64,000 nucleotides of DNA from Tethya wilhelma (GCA_964030475.1 CAXIPT010000001.1:11341593-11405592), one strand, 5' to 3'; positions 1 through 60,545 are shown, counted from the first letter of the stretch. Numbers and translations: made by a program. Notes: generated by a model not told the origin, from the sequence alone.

Positions 1-1011
1 TGTGTCTGTACCGGACGTGTAGCTAGCTATAGCTAGGCTGCAAGTTGTGTAATAGCCTGCTTGATACATAAGTGAAACACGCATCTCAGTCATTTGGAGG
101 AAAGAGCTGTATAGTTGCCCTGCTATATTATGATAATCAAAGTATTCACCTCCTAAGAAGAGCAACCAGGTATCACAAATAGTTCCAGGCAACTTGAATT
201 TGAATTCCAAATAACGTAAATTCCCCAGTAGCTAATGAATTATGCATAAGTGTAGAAATTAATGGCGGCCCTATGGAGAAGGTGCTTTTTGCCATGTATC
301 TAGCTAGTCTATGAGTGGCACTAAAAACTGATGGCACTAGCGTCTGACCACAACGAAACCAAGTTCGTTCGTTCAAGAATCAGCTTCTAAAAGTGAATAG
401 TCTCTGAGAAAAGTTGAGCTAAGATAGAAAAAGAAGAAGAATAAGAAGAAGATTGCAGAGGTCGAAATAACTTTTTTAGAGTGCAAGGTCAAAATGTCAG
501 TACAAATGTCATTTGCGCGGTCATTTTACTAAAGCGCACGGCCATTCAAGCTGACCACATTTATAGTACTAGTGTTTACAGAGAGACACAAGGGTATGGC
601 CTGCTTCTACTTACTACAAGTGGCTGTTACAAGCCATGAACCACAATGTGAATTTTAGAGATGACCATAATTACTTTTATGGGCTAGTTTTTTGCCTGGA
701 CAAAGTGTCCGTGCATAAGCTGTTTTGAGAGGTCAATTTGATTAAATACACGGAAAATGACCGATGACCGACTGTTATTTCGAGCTCTGAGATTGAGAAA
801 ATTGGAGGTTTGACATATTTTAGTTTGCTACTTTAGCGATGGTTTTAGGCCATGTTTTGGGGCTCATTAGAAAGAGAAAGTGCTAAATATTAGCCTAAGA
901 AGACTTTTAGTTCTAAGCGCTCATTTTTTGCAGAGTTATTCACGTGATTATTTGTATTGCGCTAATGGGCCATCCGTGCCATTCCTGTATACCCAGTAAT
1001 ACCGTACTGGG
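1..1011 (-). repeat. Dispersed repeat family B, long copy (antisense)
   Basis: The element ends at 1011 in the inverse of a head sequence that begins cccagtacggtagtactggg and continues tacataggaatggcac, then ggatggcccattagcg. Partial copies share the same internal order: a block around caaatattcacgcgaataac, a TTC-rich tract, a tagctagatacaaggcgaaaagcgcc-like block, and a tail with gtagcctgcttgatact. They lie at 1222-1625 (-), 7215-7600 (+), 13970-14440 (+), 22140-22720 (-), 37605-38090 (+), 46012-46490 (+), 46795-47163 (-), 48606-48690 (-, tail only) and 57745-58200 (+). No transposase is present, so it is probably a non-autonomous DNA element. The tail may begin outside the window. Confidence 0.75.
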
Positions 1012-1221
1012 AATATCTTCAAGATAAAATTACTACTAGGTTGCTTGTATAAGTGTTGTGTTAGCACCAGACTCGAAAGCCTAAGTCTGAAAATGTATCA
1101 GAAGTGATCTCAGGTGAACTAAATTGGAAAAAATTTGCCCCACTCACCCCTCACCCCTCCCCCAAAGTTGTATAAGTATTTTTTTGCCCCCTCCTTCATA
1201 ATTTTTAAAATAAAACACTGA

Positions 1222-1625
1222 TCATAGAAATTAATAGTGGCCATATGGAGAAGGTACTTCTTGCCTGGTATCTAGCCACTCAATGAGAGACATGAAAAAC
1301 TGATGGCAAAAGTGACTGAAGACAAGTTCTTTTGTACAAGAATCAGCTTCTGAAAGTGAATAGTCTCTGAGAAAACTTGAGCCAAAATAGAAGAAGATTG
1401 AGAAAATTGGAAGTTTGGCATATTTTAGTTTAGTACTTTAGCGATCATTTTAGGCTATGTTTGTGGGCTCATTAGAAAGAAAATAAGCTAATTTAAAATA
1501 GCTTAAAAGGTCTTTTAGTGCCAAACGCTCAGTTTTTACAGAGTTATTTGCATAAAATAAAATATTTGTATTGTGCTAATGGGCCATCCGATTTGTGCCA
1601 TTCGTGTGTACTGCTTTCGTACTCC
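1222..1625 (-). repeat. Repeat family B, tail-less copy
   Basis: It repeats the inner and head parts of the 1-1011 element in the same antisense orientation, ending gggccatccgatttgtgccattcgtg near 1605. The tail block is absent, so it is truncated. Confidence 0.65.
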
Positions 1626-1689
1626 CTCTAGCTTGTATATATAGTGAGTAATTTCTGAACTCATCTTTTATATTCTATGTGTTTTTTAG

Positions 1690-50229
<48,540 letters not shown>

Positions 50230-50266
50230 TTACATCATGTTGCACTTGTAATGTTTTCTTGTATTG

Positions 50267-50272
50267 AATAAA
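50267..50272 (+). promoter_or_regulatory. Polyadenylation signal AATAAA of the helicase gene
   Basis: A canonical AATAAA lies 38 bases after the helicase stop codon and is followed by T-rich sequence (aattcaatttctgttatgt). It is the natural 3' end signal, though cleavage was not observed. Confidence 0.7.
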
Positions 50273-51452
50273 ATTCAATTTCTGTTATGTAGTACATACA
50301 GGGTTAACTGGGTTGGCTTTTGTATAAGTAAATCACTGAGCATCATTCTCTTTTGACGACAAGTATGATGTTACATCACCAAGTACTAATACCTCTAATC
50401 GTGCACAATACAGGTGATCATGTATTAGGTTCTGGATACATTTCCTACTTTCAGTACATGTACTATCAATGTAAACAGTGCTTATAGTAAAGCTACCAAA
50501 GTTAAAAATATCTGCATTTGTGAGCAACAAACTCAAATGCATGCAAATGAATCAGGAAACTTTTGCACTGCTACCCACAACTACGTAATCTTATGCGTCA
50601 ATCTAAGCAAGACATGTTAGTATCTTAGTACAACTGTGTGGTCATGGAAGTTTTAAAAACAGAACCCAAGCAAGCATTTACCGCTAATTAGACCATTTGC
50701 GTGCAATGACTAAGGCAAAGCACACATTTATGTGTTAAATTGCATAATTCTAAGCTACGTAAATATGCAAAAAATACACCTAAAAGCACAATATTTTTAC
50801 ATGGGTATGCACTGATTTTCAAGAAAAATGATCACATTTGCACTAGAAACAGCATCAGTCACTATAATAATAATAAAAATTATCATTCATTGGTAAAGTT
50901 ACTACTGTTAAAATCCCAAAAAACACTGTACAGTATAACAAGGCGTAAACGCACTATTATTCTTGTGCACTTAACTACAAAACTACTATAGGTACAACAT
51001 ACTAACGTAGTGTTACACAGAAACAAAAGCAAGACACTCAGAAAGAAGTTGAGCCCATAGCAAAGCAAGCAAAAAGAGAGAACAAATTCAAGCTACATTT
51101 GAGCAATTAAAGGAAAAGCATAGTGAAGACTGTTGTGATTCACAGCTTCGTCTTTGGTCAAGAATGATCGATCATCAATTGTTTTCATAATGATATGGAT
51201 CTACCTCCTAATGTACCAGCAGTTACAGGCCATCCAATTAGTACGGAAGCAGCAATTTTTTGAAAAAATGGCCCAAAATCAATACTGAAATGTCATTTGT
51301 TGAAAATATTTCATTGGAATGCAATTTGCACATATGGTCTCCTATGATACGTATTGACGTCCACATTATGGCTCCACTACACGGGATAATCTACTATGTG
51401 TACAATTTCTGTGCTAGCACCTTTACCTGGTGCTGCTACGCAGCTAATAACA
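50273..51452. other. Intergenic sequence downstream of the helicase
   Basis: I see no gene, repeat partner or structured element here. The short open frames lack protein-like composition. Confidence 0.5.
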
Positions 51453-51831
51453 AGTAGTAAAAGTTTCAAAAAAACAAGTAGTGTAGGAATGGGCAGTGCA
51501 ATAAAAAGCATTGTAACAAGGTATGTCGGCACATGACTACTTCATTTTTGATTTATTCTTGATCCCTAATATTATGGATCCTCAGTGTCATAAGTGCAAA
51601 GATCTACAGTATCATAGCTTATTCATTTACATTGGTTCGATCTAATCAGTTGGCTAAGCAGTGGAGTAAACCATAATAAGACAGGCAAGTTAAACTGGAC
51701 TGCCGACCAAGAGTTGGGCATAAAAAATGAAGTAGTCATGTGCCGAAATTGAGACATGCCTTGTTCCAATACTTTTTACGTACTGCACTGCCCATTCCTA
51801 CACTACTTATTTTTCTTTAAATTTACTATCA
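51453..51831. mobile_element. Foldback MITE family L, copy 2
   Basis: The arms agtgtaggaatgggcagtgc and gcactgcccattcctacact, together with cggcacatgactacttcatt and its complement, form a long stem like that of the copy at 38551. Confidence 0.75.
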
Positions 51832-51999
51832 GAGACTAGTTAGTCACTACAAAAAGCTTGAGTAGCAGCTATAATGCATTTCATTATGCTGGAAGAGGCT
51901 AATGCGCATGCACATAATCCCACGTGAAACCTGAATCACGATTTGATGGCAAAGTGATGTTGCTGTCGACTGTCTCAGAGGTGTAGTTTTGACTTCTTG

Positions 52000-52334
52000 C
52001 TCATGCTCGTGGTGATTTGTGTCTGTTCTGTATACATTCAGTCTGTTCTGAGTCACCTTGAGTTTCTGTCTCCGGCGTGGTGTGCTGCTAGATGGTCACA
52101 CGTGGTGGATGGCCCTAGTTTTCCTGAAGTCTTGTTACTTTATCTCGTGGTCTACTTCGTCATGGTAGCCTCTTTGGTGGTCATTGCCGATGTACGGTTC
52201 ATCATCCTGTTGCAGAACTCTCTCTCTCTCACCAGACTTGTTTATGTTTGGTTTTGTGATATTTGTATCTCTAACGTTTGTGTGTCAAGCACTACCCCTT
52301 GTGAGTGTAATGATGATTGATTGATTGATTGATA
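52000..52334 (+). mobile_element. Possible LINE 3' tail with (TGAT)n
   Basis: A T-rich region ending tgtgagtgtaatgatgattg runs into a short (ATTG)n tract at about 52315-52334. Microsatellite tails of this kind commonly end LINE insertions. No RT motif precedes it, so the call is weak. Confidence 0.25.
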
Positions 52335-53950
52335 GAATCTGATGACCTTTGAACTCTACCTACATTGTAGTAGATGAATTTATACACTAAGTTTCAAAGC
52401 TTTCTAGTTTTTGAGATTGAAACAAGTATCAAGGAATGTAGTACCCATGAAAAGAACTTACTTTGTGCTGTCAAAGTTGGCCAAACACATTCTTGTTCTC
52501 TGGAAATCCTTTTCAAGTATAAGTCAGTTAGAAAGTACGTACATTAGAGAACAAACATGGCACTATGGTGGCTTCCTAATAGCGCTCACTACTAGTGCTG
52601 AGGAAAGTTTTCTGAGTCTTAGGCCTTGCATGCAACTGGTAATCTATTAGTAAGAGCCTCTAAGCACCTTTGAAGGTTTAATTTTGTTTGGCTAGATTTT
52701 TATAGTTGGCCCATTCCTACTATACGTACTACCATACGTATGATAGTTATAGTTCCTAGCATGTGTTTATACTAAATCATCTGATATTCTATGCCAAAAG
52801 TGAAATATCACAGGCAAATACAAGTGGCCAGTATTAAAAGCAGATCGATTCATATGTTGCAGCTATTCAGAGAAGATTGGGGTGAGCAAGAGTTTTCTGA
52901 TCAAAAGTGATGTCTGTTGGATAATATAAATAGTCTTAATTAGCTATACAATAATGAAATCATGTACAAAGTGTGTATACTTAGATGTGCATGTGTGTGT
53001 GCTGCTCTGTTAATTCTTGGTACTGTACACATATATTCAGATGTATCCTGCCAAGATCAAGAGTTCCCTAGAGTGCCCGGCCCATTTTCCACGTGTAGGA
53101 GTTTTGTCAGTATCGATTCCGTGCCACTTAGTTTTGCAGGAAATTTCTCATTAACAAATTCATTTCCTGTGGTGATTAGTTCATATGTACTTCCTGATAA
53201 AGTTACTTAAGTTGTAATAAAGAAAGTAAGTGTTGAAGGTCGTAGCTTGCCACGTGGCCATTTACAGAAGGACAAGTGGTACAAATGCCGTGGTTTTAGC
53301 ATGTGTTGAAAGGAAGATTGATTTGATACCCTAGCTGCATGCAGCTTGTTCTAAAGACACTGTTCAAATGCCTTCCTAGGAGGCCTGTGCACCTTGAGTA
53401 ACCTCTGATTCTTCAGGTTGTATAGAATGCAAGGTCAGAGAAGTCACCATCTTCAGGAAGGCTGGATAAGGCCTGTGTGTTCAATCTGATTCCACTGGTT
53501 CACATTATTCTCAAGCAACCAGGTCAAAGCTTGCTCCGGATCCCCCTCAGGTGTGTTGAGGCTTGGATCCACTACATTTTTGTGATTATATATGCATATT
53601 TAAAATTTAAAGAAAACTACTCAAAATTGTAAAGTTCGTACTTGGACAGCAGTTAAAAAGAATCTTGAATAATGTATGTTTCAAGTCAGGAATTCACATG
53701 ACATAGTTATTGTGAAATTAGCTTCCAAAGTTAAAAATAATTAATATGCAAATACAGATAATTAAAATAAGTTATTTAGTACCTTAATTAAGGTTTTTAT
53801 ACTCGAGTTACTGTAAAGATTACCAGGCTACCGTGTTTCAGATTTGAAAGTTATTTACAGTTAGATAATGCTGACTTTCCATTTAAAGCTCACCTCTTTG
53901 GGGTGTGCTTTATATAGATAGATTTGGTAACGTCTCGCCTACGTTATGTT
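52335..53950. other. Intergenic stretch without recognised features
   Basis: It is AT-rich, with only short random-looking open frames. The 82-codon frame at 52962-53210 starts with a hydrophobic stretch, but I found no family and no neighbouring exon. Confidence 0.4.
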
Positions 53951-53956
53951 ACGCTT

Positions 53957-53966
53957 ACCGGAAGTG
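53957..53966 (+). promoter_or_regulatory. ETS-type promoter motif ACCGGAAGTG
   Basis: A perfect ETS/GABP-type word lies about 200 bases upstream of the FLYWCH open frame, in a locally CpG-richer patch (cgtctcgcctacg...gcgcattcg). Such motifs are common in TATA-less animal promoters. Function is inferred only. Confidence 0.4.
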
Positions 53967-54168
53967 ATCGCCTACGCATCCAAGCGCATTCGAATTTTCT
54001 TTAGTATTTGCGTCATCGAGGTTGAACTGTATACTTTTTTCTGGACTTTGTGTTTGATGTGCGTGCCAAAAGAGAAGTAGCTGTATCCAGTATGTTTTTC
54101 ATTCCTACCGCTATCAAGCACCTGAGAACCAGTCAGCAACACTCTCTTCATTCAATCAGACAGGATTT

Positions 54169-54514
54169 ATGGAGTTCAACAAAACCCAGCGTGGTGCCAG
54201 ATCTCTACTGTACCAGGGCTACAGCTACATGAGTACCAGGCGAGGAAGAGATGGTACAGTAGTCTATTGGAGGTGCACACAGAGCCGCAACTCTAAGTGC
54301 CCAGGAACAGTGACCACTGGACCAGCAGATGAGCTGCTGAGTGTAAACAATACCCACAATCATGCCCCCAGTGAAGCACAAGTTCAAGCCACCAAAGTAG
54401 TCTCTGAGATGAAGGAGGCAGCATCATGCCAATCCCCCAGCTGTACACACAGCATCTGGCTAGGCTGTCTACTTTACCCCAATGTGGATGAAGTGGCAGC
54501 CTGTCTTCCCATAT
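54169..54514 (+). pseudogene. FLYWCH-type zinc finger ORF truncated by a hAT insertion
   Basis: The frame starts MEFNKTQRGARSLLYQGYSY and continues with GTVVYWRCTQSRNSKCPGTV, then NNTHNHAPSEAQ. The order (L-Y/F-x-G-Y-x-Y, Y-W-R-C, K-C, H-N-H) fits a FLYWCH zinc finger over about residues 10-70, a DNA-binding domain common in MULE-type transposases and some host regulators. The frame stays open upstream (ATLSSFNQTGF). At 54515 the sequence becomes the end of a hAT element (cagtgctcgaat), and the frame ends four codons later in foreign sequence. The rest of the protein is not seen. An ETS motif upstream suggests a promoter. Confidence 0.65.
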
Positions 54515-55537
54515 CAGTGCTCGAATGAATTTTTTAAGGTAAATGTCCTAGAGGTTTAATATTGGTCTGACAAAGACAAAACATGACCTGTCACTAAATA
54601 TTGTATTAAAAAAATTGTGAACGTTTATGTATAGTTATAATACCGTAATTTGACTAATATTCGCATTGGGGAAATTTTCAAATGTGTTGAGGTGTGAACA
54701 CTCGAAATTTTAACGTACGGAATTTTTTTTCAACGTGAAAATATCTCAAACTATGGTAATAAAATTAATCATTATCACTATCTAAACTAGAATCCAAGTC
54801 AAGCCAGTGTTCCCAGTCTGAGAAAGTATATCAGTGTCTTCTTCATCCTGAGTGGCTTTCACTCCTTGATTTTCTTTTTCTAGTATCAATTGATGTTCTT
54901 CTGTTCTTATCAGTCCACCACAGCCCAACTGCAGCAGCAGGATCCCAGTCTTCGAGCAGTGGGCCTTCTAGCTTGATTCAGAGCAAGTCATCTAGCCGAT
55001 CTTCTCCCAATGTTGTTCTTCAATTGGTTTTCACTATTTTTAGCTGTGAAAAGCACTGTTCAATGGCCAGAAGTAAGGCAAATATGAGCTCAACCAGTGA
55101 CAAGATGTTACTTCACTTGCTACTATCAGGTGAGCTATAAAGTTTCCACCAAACCGCAAGGTAAGGATCATTAGTGAAGTTGATGTATTGTTTTGCATAA
55201 AAAACTACATCATCCCATTAATTCTTCCTTGAGTAGAGCAGTGTTTACTTCAGCTTTCTGTAGGGGTACTGTAAAATCTTCAGCTAAACACTGGACAGCT
55301 TGATATCCAAACGAGGCATCATCTGTTTTGTTCCAGCCATGTGTTGCCAAAATTCTCAAAGTACTGCTGAAAATCTCCCTACCTTCATTGCTTTCTTGAG
55401 ATTGTAGGCGATCACGTAGGCAGTTCAAAACTGATTCAATATAGCTAATAGAATTTCTCTCATAGAATAAAATGACCTCTTCACATAGCATGACTTCTAC
55501 ACCCTGATATGTTTTCATGCTACTCCCTGTTTCACAG
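54515..55537 (-). mobile_element. hAT transposon, 3' part with transposase C-terminus (antisense, degraded)
   Basis: The terminal sequence cagtgctcgaatgaattttt at 54515 resembles that at 62601. On the minus strand, 55518-55210 encodes a hAT C-terminal segment with LRILATHGWNK. Further along (about 55050-54900), after frame shifts, come FSQLKIVKTN, then RTTLGEDRLDDLL and IKLEGPLLEDWDPAAAVGLW. The CFSQLKxxKTxxRxxLxxxxLDDLL pattern is the hAT dimerisation region of ZNF862/KIAA1586-like transposases. TGA stops replace the Arg expected after KTN and DDLL. The element runs into the N at 55538. Confidence 0.75.
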
Positions 55538-55538
55538 N

Positions 55539-57070
55539 GATACAGATATATCCATCATTTCCAGAAACCTTGATAGTCTCTCCCGTATACGTACAAATTT
55601 TGCCATTACTTGGTTTAAGTGTAGCTCCTTGGTCCGGCAAGATCTGGAAGATGGTTCAGCTCATCAGGGAAGCTGAAGCTCCAGTGTCATGCTCCATGCT
55701 CTTGGGGATGTCGTGTAGTTGCAGTTATACAGTCATTTGCTTCCACGTTCCACTGGCACTTGGGTGCCACAACGAATCCATGTACTCGTTGTCTGGGTTA
55801 GCTTCTTCCACCCAGTTGACTTCCTTGAGTCACCTTTGCTAAGCTTCTGTGACTGTTATTTCTTCTTTCCATATACTGCAGCTGAATGCTCTTTCTTTTC
55901 ACAGTAGTGTAACACATACTCTTCACTGCGCACTTAAGGCCTGGGTCTTTTGGCAAAATAAGCAAAATTGTGCTAAATAAAAATAAAATTGAGCAGATAT
56001 ACTGCTATTTATGATGAAGATCTTTATATCCTCATAAAATATGAGCTTTCTATTATGTGTTCCCAAATTTGTATAATCAGATAATTAATATTCATGGCAA
56101 AAATTAAATTTCAACACAACTCCTAAAACATGAATTATTAATTAGGCGGTACGCTAAACCTGTTGCTATGGCAACCAAAACTTGACAACAGGTTCGTAGC
56201 ATCATGAACTACAATATATTACTGGGGGGTGAAATTTGATCGTACCATTCATGAGATATGGCCGAGAAGAAGGGTTCCGATAGTGTGCATTTAATAGAAA
56301 ATATTGAATATCTCTAATTAAAATATGTTTTAAGACACCCCCCAGGAGGATTATGTTAATTATCATGTACTGATTTTGTGTACAAAATTTGGTTGCCATA
56401 GCAACCTTTTTACCGTACCGCCTAATTAATTATTCATGATTTGCTAATTTATGAAAGCCGAAAAGATCAGATGACCTAATTTTAATGCCAATTGATTAAC
56501 ATTTGACCAAGTAATTTGGTCATTCAGTTTCAAGAAAAAATTCCAATTTATTAAGAAGATATTGTCGCTTTGAATATTAATGAGGTCACAATTGGGCTAA
56601 GCAGCTGACCCAGGCCTTAAGTGCACAGTGTTTGTACTTGCAGTGTGATGGCTGGTGTTTGCCTCCACATCGGTGGCATCTTTTGTCTGGTGGTGCAGGA
56701 GGGGTGTACAGGTGAACTTCTTTGTGACGCTCTTGTATTACCATCTGTTTGTGTGCCTGGTCTTCCAGCCTCTTGGCATCTTTGTCGGCTGTCTCCATGG
56801 GGTGTAATTCTTGAAATAAGCAATGCTCACACAGACGCTGGCCAATGCTATCTCTCACGCACCTTTGAAAGTGAGCGCTGCCTCCTGTAACAATCGACTT
56901 TGCACCCTCTTGTCTCAGATTCCACAGACAAATCTGTCTCGGACCATGTCGTTGAGTGTATCCTTGTAATAATTATTGCAATGTTCTGCAATGTTGCTCA
57001 AAGCTGCTATGTACTCAGTGACAGACTCGCCCTCCTTCTGACAACTAATTTGATATGGCCATGGCTTAGT
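55539..57070 (-). pseudogene. Ty3/gypsy-type retrotransposon gag-protease relic (antisense), split by a foldback
   Basis: On the minus strand, in order: a gag block with QKEGESVTEYIAALSNIAEH (about 57050-56980), VRDRFVCGI and METADKDAKRLEDQ, then the zinc-knuckle part CHRCGGKHQPSHCKYK. After the inserted element (55926-56635) follow the second, degraded knuckle HYCEKKEHSAAV and the aspartic protease start DTGAS (about 55671-55689). These are family hallmarks of gypsy-type gag-pol. Defects: a TGA after VCGI, frame shifts, loss of knuckle cysteines, and stops in the protease region. It is cut off at the N at 55538; no RT or LTR is visible. It is not functional. Confidence 0.8.
55926..56635. mobile_element. 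Foldback element with CACTG ends inserted in the gypsy gag
   Basis: It starts cactgcgcacttaaggcctg then ggtc, and ends gacccaggccttaagtgcac then agtg, about 24 bp of terminal inverted repeat. Inner complementary blocks include taattaggcggtac...gtaccgcctaatta and gttgctatggcaacc...ggttgccatagcaac. Flanks (ctt/ttt) allow a 2-3 bp target duplication. No coding capacity was seen. The CACTG start resembles several cut-and-paste superfamilies, so the family is not assigned. Confidence 0.75.
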
Positions 57071-57744
57071 ACAACCGAAGCTAAGCTGAACTAGCTACAA
57101 GAGAAAGTGGCTTAGGCTAAATAAAGCAAGACCAAAAATGTACAAAAACCAAGGTTAATTAAATATTCATAATTTTTAATTATGAATGCATAATCAATTC
57201 AGGCCCTACTCTCTCGTAGCTATATTTCAGTTTAGCTATGATTGTACTAAGCCATAGCTAGAGCTAGTAATTGATCAAGTTCCGCCCGATATCAAAAATT
57301 GGCAAGCAATACGCCAAGTAAACGACGACTTTACAAATGATGACTAGATGTGCTTGTATGTGCTTATGAGGAGAACAGATTGTCCAAGTTTCAAATCAGC
57401 AACTTACCTACAGACAGAACTGTGACCGCGAGAAGTCCGTTGCTGATAAAATACAATTTTCGTCAGTCGGTAACTTATCACCGTCTCTATAATTAATTTT
57501 ACTAGCAAGCCAATGGGACTGTTACTTTCAATTACTCTAAGCAACAACTCTACCCAGTAGAACCTGCAGTAGCAAAAGCTGCTTAAACAGGGTAGCCGTG
57601 ACGTAATGTCATGATGAGACTAATAATATAATTATTAACTTATTAAAATGTGTAATGTTTGCCTGATCTACTTTATAATAATTTTATTTTCTATCTGCTT
57701 CATAATACCCTCACATGATTCTGTGGTGTGTTTATCAATAATTC
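57071..57744. other. Intergenic stretch without recognised features
   Basis: There is no coding or repeat partner within the window. AT-rich. Confidence 0.4.
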
Positions 57745-58200
57745 CCAGTACGGTAGTACTGGGTACATAGGAATGGCACGAATGGCCCATTAGCGCAATA
57801 CAAATATTCACGCTAACTCTGCAAAAAATGAGCATTTGACACTAAAAGGCTTCTAAAGCTATTTCTTAGCTCATTCTCTTTCCAACATGCCCAAAAACAT
57901 GGCCTAAAAACATCGCTAAAGTACCGAACTAAAATATGCCAAATCTCCAATTTTCTTCATCTTCTTTTTCTTCTTCTATCTTGATACGACTTTTCTCAAA
58001 AAGCACTCACTTTCAGAAGCTGATTCTTGAACGAATAGACGTAGTTTCTTTGTCTTCAGTCGCTAGATACAAGGCGAAAAGCGCCTTCTCTGTATGGCAG
58101 CCATTGATTTCTACACTCATGCATAATTCATAAGCTACTTGAAAATTCAAAATGACGACCCTTTTCCAGACAGACAAGTGTGCGTTATTTGGAATTCGAG
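57745..58200 (+). repeat. Repeat family B copy, well-preserved head
   Basis: It starts cccagtacggtagtactggg then tacataggaatggcacgaat, and runs through the inner blocks to the tail block cagccattgatttctacactcatgc. It gives the clearest view of the head palindrome. Confidence 0.7.
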
Positions 58201-58429
58201 TATTTGCTGCCTCCTGCTATGGGGTGCCGTTTGTGTCAAAATATGAAAAATAAATACTCATTGAAAATGGGTCAAGTTGTGCCAGAGTCAGTGATCCCAC
58301 CCAGGAGGAGCAATGTCTCCTTCATTATGTGTACACAAGTGAGTGAGAGAGTGACCACCTGTGTCTTAGAGATGACCACCAACTTGCTTGGTCTTGCTGA
58401 GGAGGAAGAGCCTCCACAGGCTGGCCCGG

Positions 58430-59115
58430 GTATTTACAAATACCAGTATCTAGGCTCACTCCATGTATCTCCTCTGGACCGACCAGGTTCAAGTTTCTCG
58501 AATGAACTTTGAACCATGCCAAGCTCTTTACATACAAATTGCACTCATACATATACCCGAATGGTCCAAGTGACGACTTTGGATATGATATTATATGTAT
58601 CTGGTATTTGCAAATACCAGCATGTGGAGTGCACTGAGTGCTCAGTGGTATTTGTAAATACCAGTATAATATGGGTGGGCCTTTGCTGAGCTGGCAAGTC
58701 CTTTAATTACATTTCAATCATGTGACCAGCCACCATGCCACAATACTTCACAATGAGAGTTGATCATGTGAACCTGCTTGCCAGCTCAGCAAAGGTGCAC
58801 TCATGTTGTACATTGTACCACCTCCTCACCCTCACCTCTGTAGTTGGTCTCTAGCAGCGATTGCACGTGATGTGCCACTCTAAAAGTCCCGCACTACATG
58901 CTGAACTTTGGACTCAAGACGAACATTGTATGTACTTTAGAATAAACTAAGATACAGTTATTTGTAAAAACCAGTGTGTGGAGTGCAGTATGTGCAGTGA
59001 GCCTAGATTTACAAATACCAGTATATGGAGTGAGCCTAGATAGTAGATACTGGTATTTTGTAAATACCAGTATGTGGAGTGCACTGAGATGCTGGTATTT
59101 GTAAATACCAGTATA
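58430..59115. repeat. Array of GGTATTTGTAAATACC palindromes
   Basis: The palindrome TGGTATTTGTAAATACCAGT or a half/variant occurs near 58432, 58605, 58648, 58955, 59010, 59050 and 59093. It is usually followed by atgtggagtgcactgag or gtgagcctaga. Spacing is irregular (about 40 bases in clusters). The short minus-strand frame here (58894-59118) simply translates the repeat. Confidence 0.75.
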
Positions 59116-59507
59116 CAATGTAAATTTTAGTAATTATTCCAGTGATTTTAGTAGTCAGGTATTTACTAAAAACCAATACATTTTCAATGAGTATTTAGTT
59201 TTCATATTTTGACACTAATGGCACACCATATCCTGCTTTACCTGAAGATTTCTAATTGTGCTTTCAGTCTTCAATATTTACGAGGTGAATACACTTATAT
59301 GTAGTTATGACTATAAGATGAGAAAAGCCAATAAATTTGTTAGAATCTAATAGCTCCAGCCTCCTGAGATGCTTTCAGTACTTTGATACTGCCATGCTGA
59401 TAGCAAAAATTATATAAGCTATAATGTCCCTGCTGATAGTGTACAAGTAACTACCATATACATGCAAACTCAAATATGATTCGTAGAATTATGTAAAAAT
59501 GAGAACA

Positions 59508-59786
59508 AACAAGTAAAAAAAAACATTGGAAATGTATTAAGACATAGGAATGGCCAAATCATAAAAAGAAAGCAAACAAGATGGAATGGCTGTTTGAGTG
59601 TATAAAGAATTACTCCTATGGGCAACATGAGGGACTCAACATTGAAAGAGAGTCACGGTACTACATGCAGCCCACACAGGAAGAATTCTGTACACACTCA
59701 AACACCCATTCCATCTTGTTTGCTTTCTTTTTACGATTTGGCCATTCCTATGTCTCAATACATTTCCAATGTTTTTTTTACTTGTA
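59508..59786. mobile_element. Family C foldback MITE
   Basis: The arms acaagtaaaaaaaaacattg and caatgttttttttacttgt enclose aagatggaatggctgtttga and its complement. The loop is about 100 bases. Confidence 0.75.
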
Positions 59787-60059
59787 ACATATTATACTAA
59801 CACTGTCATCATACAAGTATAATTATATTTACAAAAACTAACAATAATTATCATCAGCAAACAAAAATGTAGCTAGTCTACATAACAGAACTCAACATCT
59901 ATAGTCATTAAGGAACTGCATAAATTCAAATGTGTTAAACATTAGTAGTTCAAGTAAAACGTATACCTCAAAACCCTCAATCTCTACTAATACCTGTAAA
60001 TAACAATAAAATGTTGTAATTTAACCTTACTGTAAGTAGCCATGAGAAACTATGTAAAA

Positions 60060-60545
60060 AATACTCACCGAGGCCTCAGCTTTCTGAGCATGCACTTTCC
60101 TGTCCCTTCATCACAGTCTCGAAGGGTTGGTTTGTGTCATCTTGTCTTAGTACTCTTGACAACCACAGATTGGGTACCATCTTCAGGGGAGGACTCCATA
60201 CCTAGAACAAAAGCACACATACATTTTGGTTGGTCACATGACCTCTGTAGAAGTTACCACCACTTGGAGTGGACTTCTTGCCTACCAAACCTGTCTGACT
60301 CTTTGCAGTCTCTTTGCCTCAGGCTCGAAGGGTTGGTTTGTGTCCTCTTGTCTCGACAACCATGGATTGGGTACTGTCTTCAGGGGAAGACTCCATACCT
60401 AGAACAAAAGCACACATACATTTTAGTGGTCCAATGACCTCTGTAGAACTTACCACAAACAGATTTCTTGTCCACCAAACCTGTCTGACTCTTTGCCACC
60501 TCTTTGCCTGAGGCTCGAAGGGTTGGCTTGTATCCTCTTGTTAAT
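60060..60545. repeat. Low-copy tandem repeat, unit about 190-206 bp
   Basis: The word tcgaagggttggYttgt occurs at about 60119, 60325 and 60515, each followed or preceded by the same blocks (ttcaggggaRgactccatac, ctagaacaaaagcacacata, cctgtctgactctttgc). There are two full units and a third partial one. On the minus strand each unit has an open stretch containing GMESSPED. Whether these are duplicated exons or plain repeat is unresolved. Confidence 0.6.

Noticed and set aside
58430..59115. CRISPR-like array
   Set aside because: The repeats are palindromic and irregularly spaced, the intervening sequence is itself repeated, and the context is eukaryotic.
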